Shown here one piece after another: positions 59,451 through 64,000 of a stretch of DNA of 64,000 nt (positions are counted from its first letter, which is position 1; every line of letters starts with the position of its first letter). This DNA is from Neocallimastix lanati (nom. inval.) (Eukaryota; Neocallimastigomycota; Neocallimastigomycetes; Neocallimastigales; Neocallimastigaceae). Below the pieces are notes generated by a model. It worked only from the letters and a program-made list of their open reading frames with translations. It was not told the DNA's origin and did no database searches. Location: positions 2,306,001 through 2,370,000 of the forward strand of contig JACVTC010000002.1 in the NCBI GenBank assembly GCA_016946835.1, given 5' to 3'. A program made the translations under genes and the position numbers.

Positions 59451-62400
59451 ATGTCATCTCATGTCGAAGCAAAGTTTGATTTTGAGGCTCAAGATGATTC
59501 TCAATTATCTTTAAAACAAGGTGATATCATCCAAGTTATTAGTAGATTGAGTTCTGGTTGGTGGGACGGTATTTGTAATGGCAATCGAGGATGGTAATTA
59601 TTAAATACTTAAAGTTTATTTTTAATGAAGTGTGGAATTTATTTATGGAAATAGAATTTAATTGAAATATTAAAAAAATTTTAAAGTGAATTTATTAAAA
59701 TGAAATATTAAATTAATTAAAATAAATTTATATTTTATTGAAAATCAGGTTTCCCTCAAATTATGTTCAAGATATTGATATTACAGTAATTGTTATATAT
59801 AAATATTAAAATATTTAGCTAATTTATTATTAGATACTAAAATATTAAATATATTAATTTATTAATTAAATAAATATTTAAATAGAAAAGACAAAATGGT
59901 ATGCCAATGATGCTACCAAATGAAATGGGATATGATATGAATAATCAAGAGGAGTAAATATTGAATGAATTTTTTTTTTTATTATTATTATTAATATAAA
60001 AGAATAAATAAATAAAAAAAGAAATAAATTGAATTAATGCATGAAAATTATATAATTAATATAACATAAAGAGAAAATTTTGAAATGAGTGGAAGAAGAC
60101 ATAGAATGTCTGAATCATCAAGAAGATCTGGAGATAGTGCCACAAGAGTATAATCAATAAACTTAATTTATTTTTATTTTTAAAAAAAAAATTATAATTG
60201 AAGTTATTAAATAAAATTTATTGTTGTTATTTTATAATTTCTCATTTAATAGTTACCACCACAATGGGGTAAAAGAACAACTTATGATGGTCAAGTATAT
60301 TATTTTAATAAAGTTACTGATGAAACTTGTTGGGATATTGATGAAATTAATCCAGAAACTGGTGAACTTGTAAATAATATATATATATATAAAGAATAAA
60401 TTTAATTATAATTTTTTTTATAAGTATTTATTGTTTTTTAATATTATTTTAGTTTTATAAACATAAAAATTAATAATATAATAAATCTTTACAAAATATT
60501 ATTTTTATTAATATATTTATATTTTTAATTCAAATAAAAACATCAAAATATTAAATATTTTATGAAATTATAATTTGAATTTTATAAAATGTTAAATTAA
60601 ATAAAAACCAAAATTAAATTATTCCAAAATATTAATTATATTTTAATAAATGTTTCATAATTAATAATTTATCGTAAATTTGAATAATATAATGTTACAA
60701 ATATATATATATATATTTGATTACTATTATTTATAATGTAAAAATATTTTATTGAAAATAAATGCAAAAAAAGATGACTCAAAGATCAGCCATTCCTCAA
60801 GAAAGACCACCATCCGCAGGACCTAATAATAATGATTATCGCTCTACCACCGCAAGAATTCTTGAATCTGAATTAACATGGAATTCATTATTACAAGAAA
60901 TTACTCATAGTATACAATTATTAAATCAATCTGCCCAATTAAAAAGAAAAGATTTATATGTTCAACAATCTACTACAGTTGTCGAAATTATTAGATTGAT
61001 GCTCTATGCTTCTGGTACTGTAAAACATGATATTCAACATTATCCAAATTATCAAATTCTTAAACAACAAAATAAAAATATTATGCACACATTAAATTTA
61101 TTAGTTTTTGCTACAAAGACAGCTTCACAAGTTTGGCCACCACCAGATGCTGCTCTTAAAATGCAACAAGCTGCTAATGATGTTTTGGGTGCTGTTCGTC
61201 AATTTATTATGTCTGCTCAAGATGCTGATATTAAATTAGATAAATCTTTAATTGATATTCGTCCTGAAGAAAACCATGATGATCAAGAAGAAGCTGCTCA
61301 AGGAAGTTCAGAATTAATTGCACAATTAGAACAATGTGCACAAGAAATTTATTCAAGTACTCAAAAATTAATTTCTACTTTAAATCAACCAGAATATCAA
61401 ACTAGTTTTTTGATTACTCAAACAAAGTCTATTGTTACTGATGTTGGCCGTTTTCTTTCTGTTGTAGACGAAGTCCAATATGATAATATGAATTCTGAAG
61501 CTACTCGTCAATTTAAGGTTAATCGTATTGCTTTATGTAATAATATTTCTGGTTTAGTTATGTCAGCCCAAAATGCTGTCACGCCAATTCGTCCAAATAA
61601 TGCTAATGAACAAGTAATTCTTGGTGCTGGTTTAGTTGAAAAAGGTGTTAAGGACTTTATGATTTCTGTTAAATATCTTTTACAAGAAAAAGAAGTCGTT
61701 GAAACAGAAAATTGTCAAAAGATGATTAATGAATATTCAAGAAGACCATCAGCTATTTCAGAACATATTAATCAACAATACTACATGGATCCTCAAATGA
61801 GAACTCGTGGTCGTCGCGCTGTTTCTCTCTCTGCAATCAATTCAAACTTGAATGAAATTCCAGAAAATGGCGAAAACCCAATTCTTAGTGCCCAAGAAGA
61901 TAATAGAGAACGTCCATATCCTCAAAGAAATCTTGTTGGTAGTATGGCTTCTCCAGGTCGTGGTCTTGAACAACAATTTGCTGAATTCAATATTAATGGT
62001 GCCCCTGTTGATGGAAGATATAATGAAAGAAAGACCTCTACTAGTAGTAAAAATAAATTAAAGCAATTACTTGGTGATGAAGCACCTAATGAAACATCTG
62101 CTTCTACCCCAGATTTAAATACCAAGCCATGGTATTTGAATTATGACTATGGTAGCAAGGATATTGTATTTAATATGGAAGGAAAGGTTAAGGGTGCTAC
62201 ATTCCCAGCTTTAATTGAACGTTTAACTATTCATGATTCTCATGATTCTAGCTTTACTCAAACCTTCTTATTAACTTATCGTTCATTTGCTACTTCAATG
62301 GAAGTTATTGATGCCTTAATTAAACGTTTTTGCATTAAGCCACCACCACAATTAACAAATCCACAAGATCTTAAAATTTGGAATGAGAAGAAGGCCATGC

Positions 62401-63437
62401 CAATTCGTCTTCGTGTTTGTAATGTTTTAAAATCATGGATCGAAACATATTCTCTTGATTTACAAGGTAATCAAGATGATGCAAAGGCTCTTGAAACTGT
62501 ACGTCAGTTCTTCTCATCACAAGCTGCCAGTGAGCATGCTAATCTTGCTAACACTATCTTAAAGGCATTAGAAAAGAGAGATGCTGGTACAGGTAAAAAG
62601 TTATTATTAAACCTTAATAAAGAAGCTCCACCACCAATATTGCCAAGAAATCTTAACTACCTTAGATTCCTTGATATTGATCCATTAGAAATTGCCAGAC
62701 AATTAACTATAATGGAATCAAAGACTTATGCACTCATTCAACCTATTGAATGTTTAAATAAAGCTTGGTCTGAAAGGGAAAATTCTCCAGCTATAAATGT
62801 TAAGGCTATGATTGAATTTTCGAATAAAACTACCGGTTGGGTCGCTACTGCTATTTTAAGAGAAAATGAATTAAAACGTCGTTGTAATGTTTTAAAGCAT
62901 TTCATCTTGGTTGCCGACAGATGTTATAGCTTAAATAATTTCAATACTGTTATGTCTATTCTTGCAGGTTTTAATTCATCACCAATTCATAGATTAAAGC
63001 GTACATGGGAACAATTATCAAAGAAGATGAAAGATATGTTTGATAATCTTGAAGAAATTATGAATCCACAAAAGAATTATGCTCAATATCGTGAAAATCT
63101 TCACTCTGTTAACCCACCATGTGTACCATTCCTTGGTGTTTATTTAACTGATTTAACCTTCATTGAAGATGGTAATACTAATAACTTAAAAACAAATAAT
63201 CAACTTATTAATTTCAGTAAACAAAATAAAACCGCAGAAGTCATTAGAGAAATTCAGCAATACCAAAATCAACCATATAATTTAAATCCTGTTAAAGAAA
63301 TATGCGATTTCGTACTAAAATGCTTAAATGAAACCGTTGATGAAACTACTCTATATAATATGTCACTTATTTTAGAACCAAGAGAAAGAGAAGATGAAGT
63401 TATTGCTAGAAAACTTCAAGAATCTGGATTTTTATAA
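59451..63437 (+). CDS. Cdc25-type Ras guanine nucleotide exchange factor with SH3 and WW domains (six exons)
   Basis: Activates Ras-type GTPases by GDP/GTP exchange at membranes. Exons 59451-59593, 59749-59785, 59886-59953, 60072-60147, 60253-60369 and 60774-63437 join to 1034 aa. An SH3 domain fills residues 1-60 (AKFDFEAQDDSQLSLKQGD, GWWDG, GWFPSNYV). A WW domain lies near 109-140 (LPPQWGKRTTYDGQVYYFN ... CW). A helical region of about 300 residues follows, then a RasGEF_N domain at about 607-745 and the catalytic RasGEF domain at about 778-1015, with FLDIDPLEIARQLT, IEFSNKTTGWV, VMSILAGFNSSPIHRLKRTW and PPCVPFLGVYLTDLTF, all conserved. The SH3 fits fungal Cdc25 proteins. Introns are 100-404 nt; two acceptors are AAAG. 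The first five exons are short, so the large last frame alone would miss SH3 and WW. Confidence 0.93.
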
Positions 63438-63504
63438 GTTAATTTAACTATAATACTATATCTAATTACCCTTAAAAAAAAAAAAAAAAAAAAAAACTTT
63501 ATGA

Positions 63505-63539
<35 letters not shown>

Positions 63540-63549
63540 ATTTTATTTT

Positions 63550-63583
<34 letters not shown>

Positions 63584-64000
63584 CTTAATTTGTTATCATG
63601 ATAAATAATAATAATAATAAAAAATAACAAATTAGTTTTCATGATAATAATAATAGTAATAATAATAATAATTATCAATAATAATTTAAAGAACTTTTAA
63701 TTTTTTTTTCCACATTAAATTTAACACTAATAATAATAATAATAATAATATTTTTGATCCTTAAAATAAATAAGATAAAATAAAAATAAAATAAAATTAA
63801 ATAATATATATAATTTTATTAAAAAGATTAAACAAATAAAATAAAACAAAACAAATTAAAATAAAATAATATAATATAAAATAGTATAAAATAAATAAAT
63901 AAATAAATAAATAAATAAAATACAGGAAATTAATTTAAAAAAAAAAAAAAAAAAAATAATTAATACTAATTAAAAAAAATGAAAAAACATTTCTCATTGT
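63438..64000. other. 3' flank of the RasGEF gene
   Basis: Poly-A and poly-T runs and (ATT)n/(AAT)n repeats. Two AAT-rich segments flank TTGTTATCATGATAA-like words that form a weak inverted repeat near 63590-63645. No gene before the window ends. Confidence 0.6.

Overview
The window looks like a piece of an extremely AT-rich fungal nuclear genome. The elongation factor 1-alpha is fungal in sequence. Host genes have spliceosomal introns. Intergenic DNA is almost pure A+T, with homopolymers up to about 53 bases and many AAT/AAAT/TAAAA repeats. Proteins are Asn/Lys-rich. This fits anaerobic gut fungi (Neocallimastigomycota) best. That assignment is an inference; there is no rRNA in the window to confirm it.

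Layout. 1-2335: a non-LTR (LINE-type) retrotransposon ORF running off the left edge on the minus strand, preceded by a decayed LINE 3' end. 2793-4157 (-): TEF1/EF-1alpha, with a probable 5'UTR intron. 8724-15278: a complete, apparently recent Ty1/copia retrotransposon (minus strand) with two identical-looking 364-bp LTRs, a 5-bp target-site duplication and one 1879-aa Gag-Pol ORF. 17733-19220 (-): an SNG1/DUF3533 membrane protein. 25340-27560 (+): a wrecked second copia element. 28622-30218 (-): a five-exon dephospho-CoA kinase gene. 32260-34591 (+): five-exon SDS22 (PP1 regulator). 36971-38727 (-): three-exon PEX13 (peroxisomal import docking). 45443-51046 (+): a 1867-aa low-complexity PH-domain protein with four copies of a KALK motif. 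52735-54690: a composite TAAAA-based satellite. 59451-63437 (+): a six-exon SH3-WW-RasGEF_N-RasGEF protein (Cdc25 type).

The host genes are unrelated housekeeping and signalling genes, each with its own promoter; there is no gene cluster. SDS22 and PEX13 converge, coaE and SDS22 diverge, and PEX13 and the PH gene diverge. Short exons of coaE, SDS22, PEX13 and the RasGEF were assembled here by reading frame plus family homology; single-ORF calling would miss them.

Most unusual signals: (1) the copia primer-binding site is complementary to the anticodon arm of tRNA-Lys(CUU), which implies a half-tRNA primer, and the wrecked copia copy keeps the same site; (2) four intergenic loci share an interleaved inverted-repeat layout A-B-A'-B'; (3) a satellite in which a fixed block of about 33 bp punctuates (TAAAA)n runs, with spacing near 32+5n; (4) 6 of 15 reconstructed introns end in AAG rather than YAG, and one appears to be GC-AG; (5) two abutting perfect hairpins, one of which contains the coaE stop codon; (6) PEX13 in a probable anaerobe.
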